DNA of 64,000 nt, taken from positions 18,706,354 to 18,770,353 of the forward strand of contig NC_045139.1 in NCBI RefSeq assembly GCF_008831285.2, written 5' to 3'. The translations under genes were made by a program, and so were the position numbers. Source of the DNA: Nymphaea colorata. Its lineage: Eukaryota > Streptophyta > Magnoliopsida > Nymphaeales > Nymphaeaceae. The notes beneath the pieces are model-generated. The model was not told the DNA's origin. It searched no databases and worked only from the letters and a program-made list of their open reading frames with translations. Of the stretch, positions 53,001-63,927 are shown in pieces. How positions within the stretch are numbered: position 1 is the stretch's first letter; each line of letters starts with the position of its first letter.

Positions 53001-54231
53001 TGTGTTTTTCTTTGATTAATATGAGAAATGACAAAATTTGTTAAAGGCAAAGTGTGTTGTGCCAAACCGCCATGACATATTCAGCATAACAACAAAGTTA
53101 TAGCTATTTAGTATCTTGTCTAAAATTGCACTGTTTCAACGTGATGTGTCTATGGTTCACAACAACCTCAGTCGAAAGTGCTACCCAGCAGGATCCTCCT
53201 ACAAAACTTAGTGAGGGCCTGATAAGGGCTCAAAAGAAATTTTAGAAACTTCTAGAAAAGTTTAAAATTTTGATATATAAAATTCAAAAAGGCTTTCATA
53301 ATTAAGCAGGTTTAGAAGCCAATTAATAATAAATTTTAATATGAAAATTAAGATAAGCTACTAGAACCACCTATGTGCTAGACTCGCTCCTAGTAGTGTA
53401 TGCAACTTTTGACACACAAGGTGCATCAGAAACTTCAAGATGGAAGAGGCTGGACGCTTGATATTCCTGTAGGTGTATCCTTTGCCACAAAGCCAGAGCA
53501 ATGCGGAAACTTTCTTATTTTGCATGGAAGGTGTATCCAGGGGCTTTAAAGTTTAAACTAATTAGGAAATGCGTACTGAGCCTAGGACGGCAGATTCTGT
53601 TCCATGTTCCAAGAACTCATTAATTTCTTTTGCCGATAAGTGTGAAAAAGTGTGGCCTTTTATATCATACAGCTTCTAATCATCCTAAGAAGGCAAGATC
53701 GATGTGGCTAATTGGATCCTATTTTGGACAAAATTTGTCTCGTAACATCCAAGATAAAACTCTCTCTGCCCCTTTCTCATGTTTGCATTCATGTTGCGAC
53801 AGGATTCCGGGCTTGAGAAACACATTGACCCTTTCTTTGGAGCCGATGATATGGGTTTGAACCCCATCAGAACAGGTTCTCCAAGTGCAAACAGCTTATT
53901 TTGGAACAAAGATAAGAGCCCGTTCTTCTTTGGCGATTCTGTACCTGCTTCACCGATGTTTAACTCAAATTCACCCAACTTCAGCACAGGCTCAGATGAC
54001 CACCAGTTTGGCAGCACTTTCCTAAAATTTGATGCTTTTAGCATTCATGACAATGCTTCCCCTAGACATGATGCCACTCTGACTCGGTTCGACTCTATAC
54101 GGAGCAGTAGAGATTTTGACCACGCCCGTGGTTTCTCTTTTGACGATACAGATCCTTTTGGTTCAACTGGGCCATTTAAATCAGATAATAGTGTGCCACA
54201 ACGGACTTCTGATAGTTGGAGGGCATTCTAA
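41037..54231 (+). CDS. EH1: EH-domain endocytic protein (AtEH1/Pan1-like), 1057 aa, 13 exons
   Basis: Exons: 41037-41183, 44121-45303, 45919-46137, 46294-46520, 47642-47716, 48104-48175, 49630-49728, 49887-49958, 50042-50156, 51160-51228, 51772-52111, 52541-52667, 53803-54231; all GT-AG, total 3174 nt in frame. EH domain 1 covers about residues 7-90 with an EF-hand loop at 21-32 (DLDQDGRISGNE). EH domain 2 is at about 405-500 (DTDRDGKITGEQ, then SDQDNDSMLSLKEF). Between them is a Pro/Gln/Ser-rich linker. Residues about 560-735 look coiled-coil, followed by an acidic Trp motif (WDDDWDKFEDE) and a low-complexity tail with DPF motifs (IDPFFG, DPFGS). This layout matches the plant EH proteins of the TPLATE complex, which act in clathrin-mediated endocytosis at the plasma membrane and in autophagosome formation; EH domains bind NPF-type peptides, lipids and calcium. 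EH1 versus EH2 is judged mainly by length (AtEH1 is the nearer). Confidence 0.92.
41881..42749. mobile_element. Inverted-repeat element in intron 1 of the EH gene
   Basis: The left end 41881-41899 (ACTATAGTCACATATATCG) matches the reverse complement of 42731-42749 at 17 of 19 positions. TTCAA precedes the left end and follows shortly after the right end, a possible remnant of the target duplication. The 869-bp interior is AT-rich and non-coding. It is probably a non-autonomous DNA transposon that landed in the 2.9-kb first intron. Confidence 0.6.
43395..43545 (-). pseudogene. Coding-like fragment with two diverged tandem units in EH intron 1
   Basis: Two units of about 70 bp lie in tandem, each with a GTTCCTTGA block and a CCATG block on the plus strand. 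On the minus strand one unit reads GDLMEAVSYFLKEYQGTGRR; the other gives a similar GDRMEAVSLYYKGCQGT in a shifted frame. It appears to be a decayed duplicated coding scrap. I do not recognise the source family. Confidence 0.3.
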
Positions 54232-55859
54232 AAGTGTTCATTCCATCAGTTATTCTCCTGCGTGTTCACCTATTCCCATTTTTCTCGTCTTGGGACTGGC
54301 TTTGCTGTGTGATGTAATCTATATGAAATGATTGGTCGGTTTTGTATGCTTTATTCTTGCCTTCTAATTTTTTCTGTTTGTGAAAATCTCTTCTTTTTGT
54401 AGTTCAACGTCGTGAATGTTAGTTTGTATTTTTTCCTGCTTTTGAAGTTGGCTGTGAACATAAAAATTTTCATGGCTCATTGTATTATTGATGGACGGAT
54501 GTCATTGGTATTCACAGCAAGAGATGATCGCTCAAAAAATTTTCTGAGTATATTTAATGGCCTCATCTTTTGCTTATGTGCATCTTATTCTGGTTATGAC
54601 TGTTAAGCCAAGTTACTGTAGAGGCTTCTGTTGGAGTGAAACGTAAGTTATTCCATATTCTTCAGTATTACATCCGGCTTAACCTTGAAACAAAGTTGCA
54701 TATTTTTTCCAAGTTTGGTTGTATAAGAACCTCCATTATTTGGACATCTTTTTTGACATTTGTATCTAATGCAAAAGATTAAGTGCATCCAACTTCGTCA
54801 TATTACCGTTTTTCTGTTCCGAACTTTTTTGTGGCAGTGGATGCTGTCTCAATTAATGTTATTGTTTTTGGTTTTCATCTTTCTCTTCTATGGGCATCTT
54901 CCTTTTCTGTTCCCGGTTTCGTGAGAAAACCTGCCAACCACCATATGTATATGACAGGCTTTCGGTTTGTTGTGTCAAGGGAAACATTCGCTGCGTATGA
55001 CTTGAACTCATTGTTTCTTTCCTATTTTCTTAGTGGTTGCAAATTTCTTCTATTATGATGAACCCTGTAAAGCTGTATGCATCTGTTGCATGTTCATACC
55101 TCTTTATGTTTGCTGTCTGTACCATGCAAGTTGATGGTACATATGGATGTCTCTGCGTGCGTGTGAGGTGGTGCGTGCATACATGAACGTCTGAAAGTGG
55201 GATATTTTTCATTAGAAAAGGAAAGTAGACCATGGTGTCTTGTTTTGTTTCTTTTTGACAGTTGGAGGTGGAAAACCAATATCGAACCCTCATGGGAGCA
55301 GCATTGAAACCCTAGTGGTCTTTCCTAACGTACTCGATGTTTGGCATGTGGAAGGAGAGGACTAATGAGGGATGTCTATGAGAAATAAACAATGACTGTT
55401 CATCTGAGATTCAGAAACTGCCTCATCATGAGAACCATTTTGTTCTCCCCCAATGAGCATTCCATCCTAAATATAAGAATCTGACAAACTGCAAAAACTG
55501 TAGGATTCAAACTGGTGATTGTTGTCACAGGCATAGGCCGAGGGATCACAGCGGTTGTTCTTCTGGTTGTGACTGCGTCAACCCATTTTTCTTCCAAAGA
55601 TGTGCTGCCAATCGTTGTTTGAAGGAGGATTTGAAAAGTGTAAGTTTCTGCTTTATATCTTTTGGCTGCCTCAAGCAAACTTTTTATTGGAAAAAAGAGA
55701 AGCTCTGAATCTGATGCCTATGCAACTTCTCCATTTACAACCTGCAATTTGATTCAGGATATAGTGCTGTCTTTTCCTGAATTTGAACCGACTAAATCCA
55801 GTTACATATAAATGCTAAATTCAGTTTTAGCTTATCTCTGAATTGCTCGATTGGCTAGG
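54232..55859. other. 3' region of the EH gene and spacer
   Basis: 3' untranslated sequence and AT-rich spacer. Short frames on either strand lack recognisable domains. No RNA gene seen. Confidence 0.4.
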
Positions 55860-58800
55860 CAGGTGTGAGGTTCTCTTGGAGAGGTCGAGCGTTTTAGCCG
55901 GTTGCATGGCCGCCGGTTTCCCAACGGTCGAGAAGGGGGATGAAGGAGCCGGAGAGGCAAGAGAGGCGGAGGCAGGCCCCTAGGGGGAGTTTCGTCTAGG
56001 GCTACCAAGTTTTGGGCCGATCCAACACTTCCAAAGGACGGGAAAAGAGTCAGAAGACAGGCCCATCTTTGATGGAGGTAGAAGGTTTAAGGATCAAGTC
56101 GTGCGTCAATGTGGTTGAGGAACTGAACAAGCCACTGCTCTCGGGGGTGAAGAAGGCAATAGTGGTTTTTGGGGACACTGTTTCGTCGGTATAGCTCCAC
56201 CCGGATGTGCTGAAGGAACTGGAGGAACCATTCAAGTTTTCTGTCATCGTTGGTTTATTGGGAGGAAGCAACCGCCTAAGTACGGACTATACCTTTGTTT
56301 TGGCCTCTCTGCATAAACAATGGGTGATTGTCAGAATCCAAAGTTTTCATGCGTCAGAAACAGCTGCTTTCTAGTCAAAGTAGACTCTGAGAGTGAAACT
56401 GAAGAAGTGCTGAAATGCCGAGCATGAGAGTTGGGGGTCTGCTGCTCATAGCTAGTCGCTGGAAACCTGGTCAGGAGTTGAAAATTGCAGAAGTGGAGAC
56501 GGTGCTTGTCTGGGTTCAGCTTTCGCTCCTCTCGGTTCATATATGGAATGAACACTGTTACAAGGGCATAGCCAGAGCCCGGAGGGGGAGGAAGTCTGCT
56601 CGGAACGACGGGAGAAGACAGGGAATGCTAGGATCAAGCTGGAAGTCCCATTTAATTTCACGCTTGTGCCTATGGTAGACCTGGACCTTGGGCAGGACAG
56701 AATTGCACTGACAAGAGATTCAGTATGAATCAAAAATCAATTTCTGTGATTTATGTGGAGCGCTAACGCATAATCGTGCTACGTGCAAGGGCCCTAGCAA
56801 GCATGGATGGAGTTATTTATGAAGCAGATGAGATGATTATGGAGGCCGCTAAGTGGATATTTTGAGCACTTCATGAGAGATGACAAGGCAAACTGAGAGA
56901 CCTTGGACTATGTGGATGACAAGGCAAACTAAAAGACCTTGGACTATGTGACAGATGGTGAATCAGTTTCAGCCCGGGACAATGACCTGCTTCTTCCTCC
57001 TATTTCCGTCGAGGAGGTAAAGAAGGCGGTTTTCAACTTGGACAGCGACAGTGCACCAGACATTGATAGCTTTCTGAATTACTGCTACCAGATTGTGTGG
57101 GGAGAGATTAAGAGAGAAGTGTAGGAAGTAGTGGATATCTTCTTTAGGAACGGGAGACTCGTCAAGAGCGTATACAAAACTGCCCTCATGCTTATTCCTA
57201 AGAAGAATGGAGCCACCAAAATAGAGGATTTCCGAAAAGCGATCCTTTGTCGCTTAGTGGGATCTAACCAAGGGCCTTTTATTAATTCGCAAGTGATCCA
57301 AGATAATATTGCTCTCTCATGACATTATCCATCTTCTAAGTAAGAGGAAGGAAGAAGTGGCATGTTTGAAACTGGACTTTTTCAAAGCGTATGACAGAGT
57401 CTCATGGGTTTTCCTCAAAAACAGTTTGCATCTATTGGGCTTACACCCTTTGTGAATTGAGAGAGTGATACAATGCGTATCTAATGTCAGTTTCTCGGTT
57501 ATGATCAATGGAAAGTGTGGTAGGGCTTTCCCGGCCGACAGAAGGCTGCGTCAGGCTGACCCGTTGTCGCCATATCCCTTCATTTTGATCATGGAGGTCG
57601 TTTCTAAGGGACTGAGAGGAAGAGTTCAAAGTGGCTGTATCAGACGTCCAACGAGCTTGCAAAGAGGCCCAAATTTTCATAGTTTGATGTATGTGGATGA
57701 TATTTTACTGTTCTCAAAAGCTTCTATGAAATCCCTTGAAGGCATCAAGCAGTTTTTTCAGCATGTGAAGAAGAATGCTGGTCTTGTCATTAATAACTCC
57801 AAGACCTCCTTATTCACGTTCAATGTGGATTGTGGGAGAGAAGCTAGACTTGCTCAGGTGTGGGGGGTTGGCAAGTGGTGACCTTGCCCATAGAGTACCT
57901 CGGGGTCCCTCTCTTTGTTGGGAACCTCATAGAGGAGCTTTGCATTGGGCTGGCATCTAAAATAGAGAGTAAGTTGATTACCTAGAAAGCCAAGCTACAT
58001 CACATGCTGGCCGAGCATGCGTCATTAACGCTAACCTTCTCTCCATAGCTGTTTTTTGGATGCAGGTCTTTCGACTCCTCAAGGGGATTCTCAAGAAAAT
58101 AGAGAGAAGCCTGGCTGACTTCCTCTGGATGGACGAAACTAGAAGCTGAAAGGTCCACCAAGTTGCCTAGAAAACGCTTTGTCAGGCAAAGATCGAAGGT
58201 GGTATTGGCTTCCGGCCTCTAGAGGAGGTTAATGTTGCGTTGCTGGCTAGCAGGTTTTGCTCCGCAGTCAATAGAGATCCTCTGCTGCTGCAGTGGGTAG
58301 CTATGCACGGTACCTGACAAATGAGAAGAACTTTTGGACCTTGAAGAGGTATACAGAAACATGGTACCCAGTTGGCAAATGTGTGCTCCCTTTGCCACCG
58401 AGCGGCGGAAGATAACCACCATGTGCTCAATTGCTCATTGGTTGTGAGTTCTCCAAGGAAGTTTGGAGAATGGTGGCTAGACGCTTCTGTAGATCTAGAG
58501 TTCCTTCGCAGAGCATTAGCGAAGAGATCCAAATCTGGTATAAAACAATTTTTAAGCTCAAGTGGCTCAAGAAATGCTGGAATTTGGTCCTCCTGATTAT
58601 TTTTTGGAAATTATGGTGGAGTAGGAACAAGCCAACAACTTTTGGTGTCCCTCATGAGTTCTGAGGATGAGAGAACTCAATATAAGAGCTCTGGTCTTGC
58701 CTAAGCCTCTTATGCTATAAGGTTCTCTAATCAATGTGGACAGCTTCAAGAATACCATACAAATAGTTGTTTGCAAGGGAAGGCACCAAGGTAAAGTCTG

Positions 58801-59085
58801 TGCAATGTGGTGGAGTGAGGAAGAAGGGCTCCCGAAATAACTGAAGTTAGGGCAGCAGGGGAGGGTAAGATATTATGCAGAGATGTCCTTCTTTGATCAG
58901 TGGCTTCAAGCCCAGCCAAATGAAAGTAGTCCCTATCGTGTTATCACTAATAGCATGGCCTGGAAACGCCGACTTAAAGCAGGAGGAGCTAAGGGGCGCC
59001 TGGCAAACCCTGATTGGTGGACTGGTGTAAAGGGAAATAGCCACCTCCTAGTTCTTCACCAGCAGCTTTTCGAGTAAGGGTGAAC
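55860..59085 (+). mobile_element. Decayed L1-type LINE, endonuclease region missing
   Basis: Remnants of ORF1 include a WVQLSLLSVHIWNEHCYKGI stretch (about 56505-56565) of the kind found in plant LINE ORF1, then a zinc knuckle FCDLCGALTHNRATC (56742-56786, C-X2-C-X4-H-X4-C). Reverse transcriptase follows at about 56990-57880: SVEEVKKAVFNLDSDSAPDI, LDFFKAYDRVSWVFL and the catalytic YVDD at 57690-57701. A reverse-transcriptase zinc-binding remnant (CSLCHRAAEDNHHVLNC) lies near 58380-58430. Stops and frameshifts break the frame, for example near 57121 and 57455. The apurinic endonuclease that should stand between ORF1 and the reverse transcriptase is absent. End coordinates are approximate. Confidence 0.8.
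57465..57881 (+). pseudogene. LINE reverse transcriptase fragment
   Basis: The longest surviving open piece of the LINE (138 codons) carries NVSFSVMINGKCGRAFPADR, the LRQADPLSPYPFIL motif (normally LRQGDPLSPYLF) and SLMYVDDILLFSKA. It would encode the palm region of the reverse transcriptase, but upstream and downstream parts are in other frames, so it cannot make an active enzyme. Confidence 0.85.
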
Positions 59086-59590
59086 ACTAGTTGAGTCGAG
59101 CCCGAGTTCAATCAGTTTAAGCTCGACTCAACCAATAACCCCAAGCTCGACTCCGCTTGACTTCGATAATAGCTTGACGAAAGCAACTCGAGCTTGACTC
59201 GGCAGTTATGTATTGAGCTCGAGCTCGATTCGATTAAGACTTGACATACCCGTTTGAATATAATTGATACTCATCGTTACGTGTTGAGCTTGAACTCGAC
59301 TCGACAAACTCGTTTGAATAGACTTGATATTCATCCTTACGTGTTGAGCTCGAGCTCGACTCGATTAAAGCTCGACAAACTCGTTTGAATAGAATTGATA
59401 CTCATCCTTGTGTGTTGAACTCGAGATGACTCGATTAAGGCTCGACAAACTCGTAAACTTGTTTGAATATATAGACTTGATTAAAGCTCGACAAATTCAA
59501 GGCTCGAACTAAGTGTTGAGCTTGAACTCAACTTGATTATTTGAACGAGTTGACTCATGAACTCAAGCTCAACTTTTGAACTATCCAACT
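59086..59590. repeat. Degenerate minisatellite of CTCGAGCTCGA-type units
   Basis: Units of about 60-71 bp each hold a TTGAGCTCGAGCTCGACTCG-like core, CTCGACAAACTCGTTTGAAT and a TGATACTCATCC block; unit starts are visible near 59274, 59334 and 59405. It begins right after the LINE remnant. Similar GAGCTCGAGCTCGA repeats are widespread in plant genomes. Confidence 0.75.
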
Positions 59591-60503
59591 TCAAGAAGAC
59601 TTTGTTTTATCAAATTTTGAAGAAACAATTTTCTCTTTGCTATCATTTATTTTTTTTAATTGTTCATTTATCTCACAGTTATAACTAAATACATTTGATC
59701 AAATAAATATAAAAAAACTATAATGTGTTTAACAATTCAACAATCTTAACCATTCTCAAATAACCTTTAATGTGGGTTGGGTTCAATCACCGGTGATTTG
59801 ACTTGATCTGACCTATTATTAGGTACATGGTGGTTCATTAGTCTTAATCGAAAGACGATGAACTAAATAAAGGGAATGTCAAATTTGTTGAAAAAAATGA
59901 AGATGTAATTACATGGCATATTACATTTTCAAAAGCCAACCAACGTCTAACCATTATCGAATCAAGTTCCAATCCATTAGTTGACAAGGATCTAAAATCT
60001 CCCTCGTGATGTGACACAGGGCATTTGACGGTCTTGTTTTTTCTTTTAAAATTTAAGTTTTAAAAACAAATCAAATTAAAATAAAAATAAAAATTTGAAA
60101 ATTTTAATTTTAAAATAAAACGATGTGTTTGATAAAATATAAATTAAAAATTAAAAATATATAATTGATGAATTAAAAACATATACATGTGTTCCAAATA
60201 AAGATCAAATTTTTTTTAAAACTTTAGAATCATAATTCCACTTAATCATAATTATGAAATTTTGATTTAAAAATAAGTCTATAATTTCAAAATGAAAATT
60301 AGTTGTCTGATAATCCAATTCTCATTTCATTATAAAAAATAAAAACTTTTTCAAATGCCCTCCAAAAACAAAAAATTGGGCAAAAGAGAAGTTACTCATA
60401 AAACTCATCCTATCATTTTTGGGAAACGGAAAAATACCGAAGTGGGTATGTGGGAAATATGTGAAGTACAAGGGTTTTACTACAAACTTTCTTCCGCCCA
60501 TGT
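59591..60503. other. AT-rich spacer upstream of histone H4
   Basis: Very AT-rich (AAATTAAAAATAA words) from 60040 to 60350; no gene or bounded element is seen. The promoter of H4 begins at its right end. Confidence 0.4.
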
Positions 60504-60521
60504 CCACGTCATCGATCCGGG
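60504..60521 (+). promoter_or_regulatory. Type I histone promoter element (hexamer plus octamer)
   Basis: CCACGTCATCGATCCGGG matches the plant histone type I element CCACGTCANCGATCCGCG at all but one position. It combines the ACGTCA hexamer with the reverse-orientation octamer, a combination that drives S-phase expression of plant histone genes. It lies 224 bp upstream of the H4 start codon. Confidence 0.85.
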
Positions 60522-60623
60522 GATTTTAGTCAGAGAGCAAGTGACAGCCGTTTGATTTTCGAATCTAACGGTCTAAAGTCATTGTCGTTCAGATCGCCAG
60601 CGTTGCAGGCCTCCACCTGGTCG

Positions 60624-60631
60624 CTATTTAG
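60624..60631 (+). promoter_or_regulatory. Candidate TATA box of histone H4
   Basis: CTATTTAG lies about 100 bp upstream of the H4 ATG and about 100 bp downstream of the type I element, a sensible core-promoter position. The match is modest. Confidence 0.5.
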
Positions 60632-61039
<408 letters not shown>

Positions 61040-61215
61040 TCTCGATTGGCTTGTGATCTGTTTGCGAGCCCGTCCGATTCGCGTGAGGAATGGTTGCTGG
61101 ATGCGTGTTTCCTTCCCTTTTCTTTGTTTTACTTTTAGGCTTCCTTTTCCCTTTCTGAAGTTGTAGGATTTCAACCTGTAAATTTTCCTTCCCTGAATGG
61201 CTTCTCTTAAAATGA

Positions 61216-61250
<35 letters not shown>

Positions 61251-61264
61251 TGCGTGCGCGCGCG
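61216..61264. repeat. Compound (CT)n(GT)n(GC)n microsatellite
   Basis: A CT run (61216-61233) passes into a GT run and then a GTGCGCGCGCGC stretch ending at about 61264. It lies some 180 bp downstream of the H4 stop, in or just past the 3' untranslated region. The alternating purine-pyrimidine part could adopt Z-DNA. Confidence 0.9.
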
Positions 61265-62740
61265 CTAGCTATTCTCACGGTTTCTTTACACGCAAAAGGC
61301 GTAGGGGTTTGGAGCCAATATTTTCTTGCGCTTCCACAAAAGGGAAAAGTTTATATACCGAGTGATTTGGGTGATACCGAGGAGCATCAGCCGATGATAT
61401 AGTCTAATTTGTTGGCTGTGTAGCTATCATCGATAACCATTCTTAATTTGCTAGTTTCAATCGTTTTATGTGAATGGTTCTCATATAGTTCAGCCAATTT
61501 TTCCAAGGATAATTTGGGTGTCGATCTGAGTTCAAATTTTCCAGGAATTTCAAAATTTCCTTTAGTAAACTCTGAATCGTTTTCAAAGTTTAATCAGTGT
61601 CCAAATATGAATTGAGGACGATGTCGGGGTTGATTGTCTCTGTTCGACATCTTTTTGTTACAGAATGTCGAATATAACAACATGAAATGCATGTTCAGTT
61701 GAAAAAAGAAAAATGAGAAGCATGGCAACAACCTAGGTAGCGACTTATATGGAGGAAGATAGTTTCTTTTACCTCCCAAAAAAAGAACATCAATTTGCTG
61801 CCAATGTAGAAAGTTTCAATTGTAAGAAGACATGGAAGGAAGCAATGAAAGATAAAAGTGAAAAAAAAGGGGAATGAAGAACTAAAAAGGTTCCCCTTTC
61901 TGGCAGCAGTTGAGACTTGAGAGAGGGAAGAAGAGAGAAAGAGCCTGTATGAAGGCGTCGAGGATGAGGGTCGACCGGCGGAGAGAAGGGCAACATCAGA
62001 AGCGGTGAGAATAATCTTTTCTCATCGAAAAAAACGAATAGGTTATCTTTCCAGACACATTATCCGCTTCAAACGGGACCTCACAAACCCTGCATCATTA
62101 GTTTGACCCTTGGATTTGTGGACCCTGTATCACAAGTCGGATTTAGGTAGTTCGACATTTAGTTCGACTACGATTACAAATTGGATCCAAAGTAATCTCC
62201 TAAGCGTTGCACCTGAATCCATATTGGCGGCGCTCCTCCATAGTTTGCTCTGAGATGGCGAAAGATTTTGTGCTATTGCATTATAGTCAATGAAGTTAGA
62301 GAAACTAAAGGTTCATATTTTCCTTTGTTTCCATCTCCTTGCTTCTTTCATAAATTTTATGGGAACATAGTGATTCAAATGCTCATTCTTAGGTTTCGGA
62401 CTCTAAACTTAATAACAAGCTTTATAAGGCGTTCGAATATTAATGAGCTGAATATGATCAAATTCAGATATGAGGCGTACAGACTTGACATAATTATCTA
62501 CCCATCTGTGACAGCAATGCGCTTTCATACAACAAGAAATGAAGGGGGAAGGAAGAAAACTTAGAACTAATTGATCTTTTGAAGTATACTTGGACAAGTT
62601 CCGCAGAATTACATATTATCTGGACTTTCCCTCAAATTTGCTCAATCACTCGAAGTTGTTGAGCATGCAACTGACGTGACTACTTTTTTTGATTAATTTG
62701 GGCACGCACCTCTTCAGCCATACGCTTTCTTCACTTTCCT
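61265..62740. other. Spacer between histone H4 and the glycine-rich protein gene
   Basis: No gene is supported. Short frames on both strands (for example 61790-61996 and 62268-62564) lack domains. AT-rich overall. Confidence 0.4.
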
Positions 62741-62749
62741 CTATATCTA
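62741..62749 (+). promoter_or_regulatory. Candidate TATA box of the glycine-rich protein gene
   Basis: CTATATCTA lies about 60 bp upstream of the ATG at 62800. If used, the 5' untranslated region would be only about 25-30 nt. Confidence 0.4.
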
Positions 62750-62799
62750 TGCATCTTTCTGTGCCCTGAATGGCGTAGAAACCAAGGAGGGGGAGAAAA

Positions 62800-63927
62800 A
62801 TGGTGCGCCTAAATCTTTCCTACTTGTGCCTATGGCTGTGCGTAAGCATGGCACTGTGCCATGCTCATACAGACCCAAGCAATATTGACGTTGGTAGTTC
62901 TGATAGTGGCTTCGGGAAGGGTGAAGGCTTTGGTTTTGGAAGTGGTCCGTTCGGGGGCGGCGGTGGTGGCAGCGGTCAAGATGGATCAGGATATGGGTAT
63001 GGTGGTGGACAAGGTGGTGAAGGTAGTGGCTATGGTCAAGGTAGTGGAGTAGGCGGCGGTGGTGGTGGTGGTGGCGGCGGCGGTTATGGCGAAGGGGGTG
63101 GCTTCGGGTATGGCCCAGGTGGTGGCAGTGGTTATGGTTCTGGTGAAGGTGGTGGTGGTGGTGGCGGTGGTTACGGTCAGGGTGGTGGCTTTGGCTATGG
63201 GCCAGGTGTTGGTAGTGGTTACGGCTTTGGCTCTGGTTTTGGTCAAGGTGGTGATGGAGGTGGTGGTGGCGGTGGCGGTAGATATGGTCAAGGTAGTGGC
63301 TTCGACCATGGGCCAGGTGATGGTCGTGGTTCTGGCTCTGGTTATGGTCAAGGTGGCGGTGGTGGAGGCAGTGGCTCTGGTGGTTATGATGAAGGTGGTG
63401 AAGGCAGTGGCTCTGGCTCCGGTTATGGTCATGGTCTTGGTGGTGGGGGAGAAGGTGGAGGCAGTGGTAGCGAAGGCGGAGGCATTGGTTATGGTGGTAG
63501 TAGTGGCCATGGTTCTCGTTATGGCCCAGGCGGTGGCGGAAGTGGTGGCTACGACAGTGGGTATGGCCAAGGCGGTGTTTCTGGAGGAGGTGGGGGTGGC
63601 GGCGGCGGCTCTGGTTATGGACAAGGCCGTGGTGGGGGATATGGTTCCGGTACTGGAAGTGGTCAGGGTGCTGGCGGTCCTCATTATGGCAGAGGCCGTG
63701 GAGGAGGAGGCGGCGGCGGCGGTGGTGGTCAAGGTGGTGACAACTATGGCCCTGGTTCTGGAAGTGGCAGTGGTGGAGGAGGTGGTCCTGAGGGAAACTA
63801 TAACCCTGGGTCTGGAGGTGGCGGCGGAGGCAGGGGCAGCGGCGGAAATACTTGCGCTTGCCCACCAATCGCTTCAACTGGCAACGGCAGGCCAAAAGAA
63901 GTTGCAAAAACCGGTGACAAATCTTAG
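62800..63927 (+). CDS. Secreted glycine-rich cell-wall-type protein, 375 aa
   Basis: An uninterrupted frame runs from ATG 62800 to TAG 63927. Residues 1-22 (MVRLNLSYLCLWLCVSMALC, then HA) are a signal peptide with likely cleavage after CHA. After a short acidic segment (DPSNIDVGSSDSG) nearly all the rest is Gly-rich, with GYG, GSGSG, GQGGG and poly-Gly runs of up to about 11 residues and regular Tyr, Ser and Gln. The C-terminus departs from this: TCACPPIASTGNGRPKEVAK with two cysteines. This fits structural glycine-rich proteins of the plant cell wall, where tyrosines may cross-link. No RNA-recognition motif, so not an RNA-binding GRP. GGN codons keep other frames open as well. The specific role is unknown. 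An intron in the 3' part is not excluded. Confidence 0.8.
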   Translation: MVRLNLSYLCLWLCVSMALCHAHTDPSNIDVGSSDSGFGKGEGFGFGSGPFGGGGGGSGQDGSGYGYGGGQGGEGSGYGQGSGVGGGGGGGGGGGYGEGGGFGYGPGGGSGYGSGEGGGGGGGGYGQGGGFGYGPGVGSGYGFGSGFGQGGDGGGGGGGGRYGQGSGFDHGPGDGRGSGSGYGQGGGGGGSGSGGYDEGGEGSGSGSGYGHGLGGGGEGGGSGSEGGGIGYGGSSGHGSRYGPGGGGSGGYDSGYGQGGVSGGGGGGGGGSGYGQGRGGGYGSGTGSGQGAGGPHYGRGRGGGGGGGGGGQGGDNYGPGSGSGSGGGGGPEGNYNPGSGGGGGGRGSGGNTCACPPIASTGNGRPKEVAKTGDKS

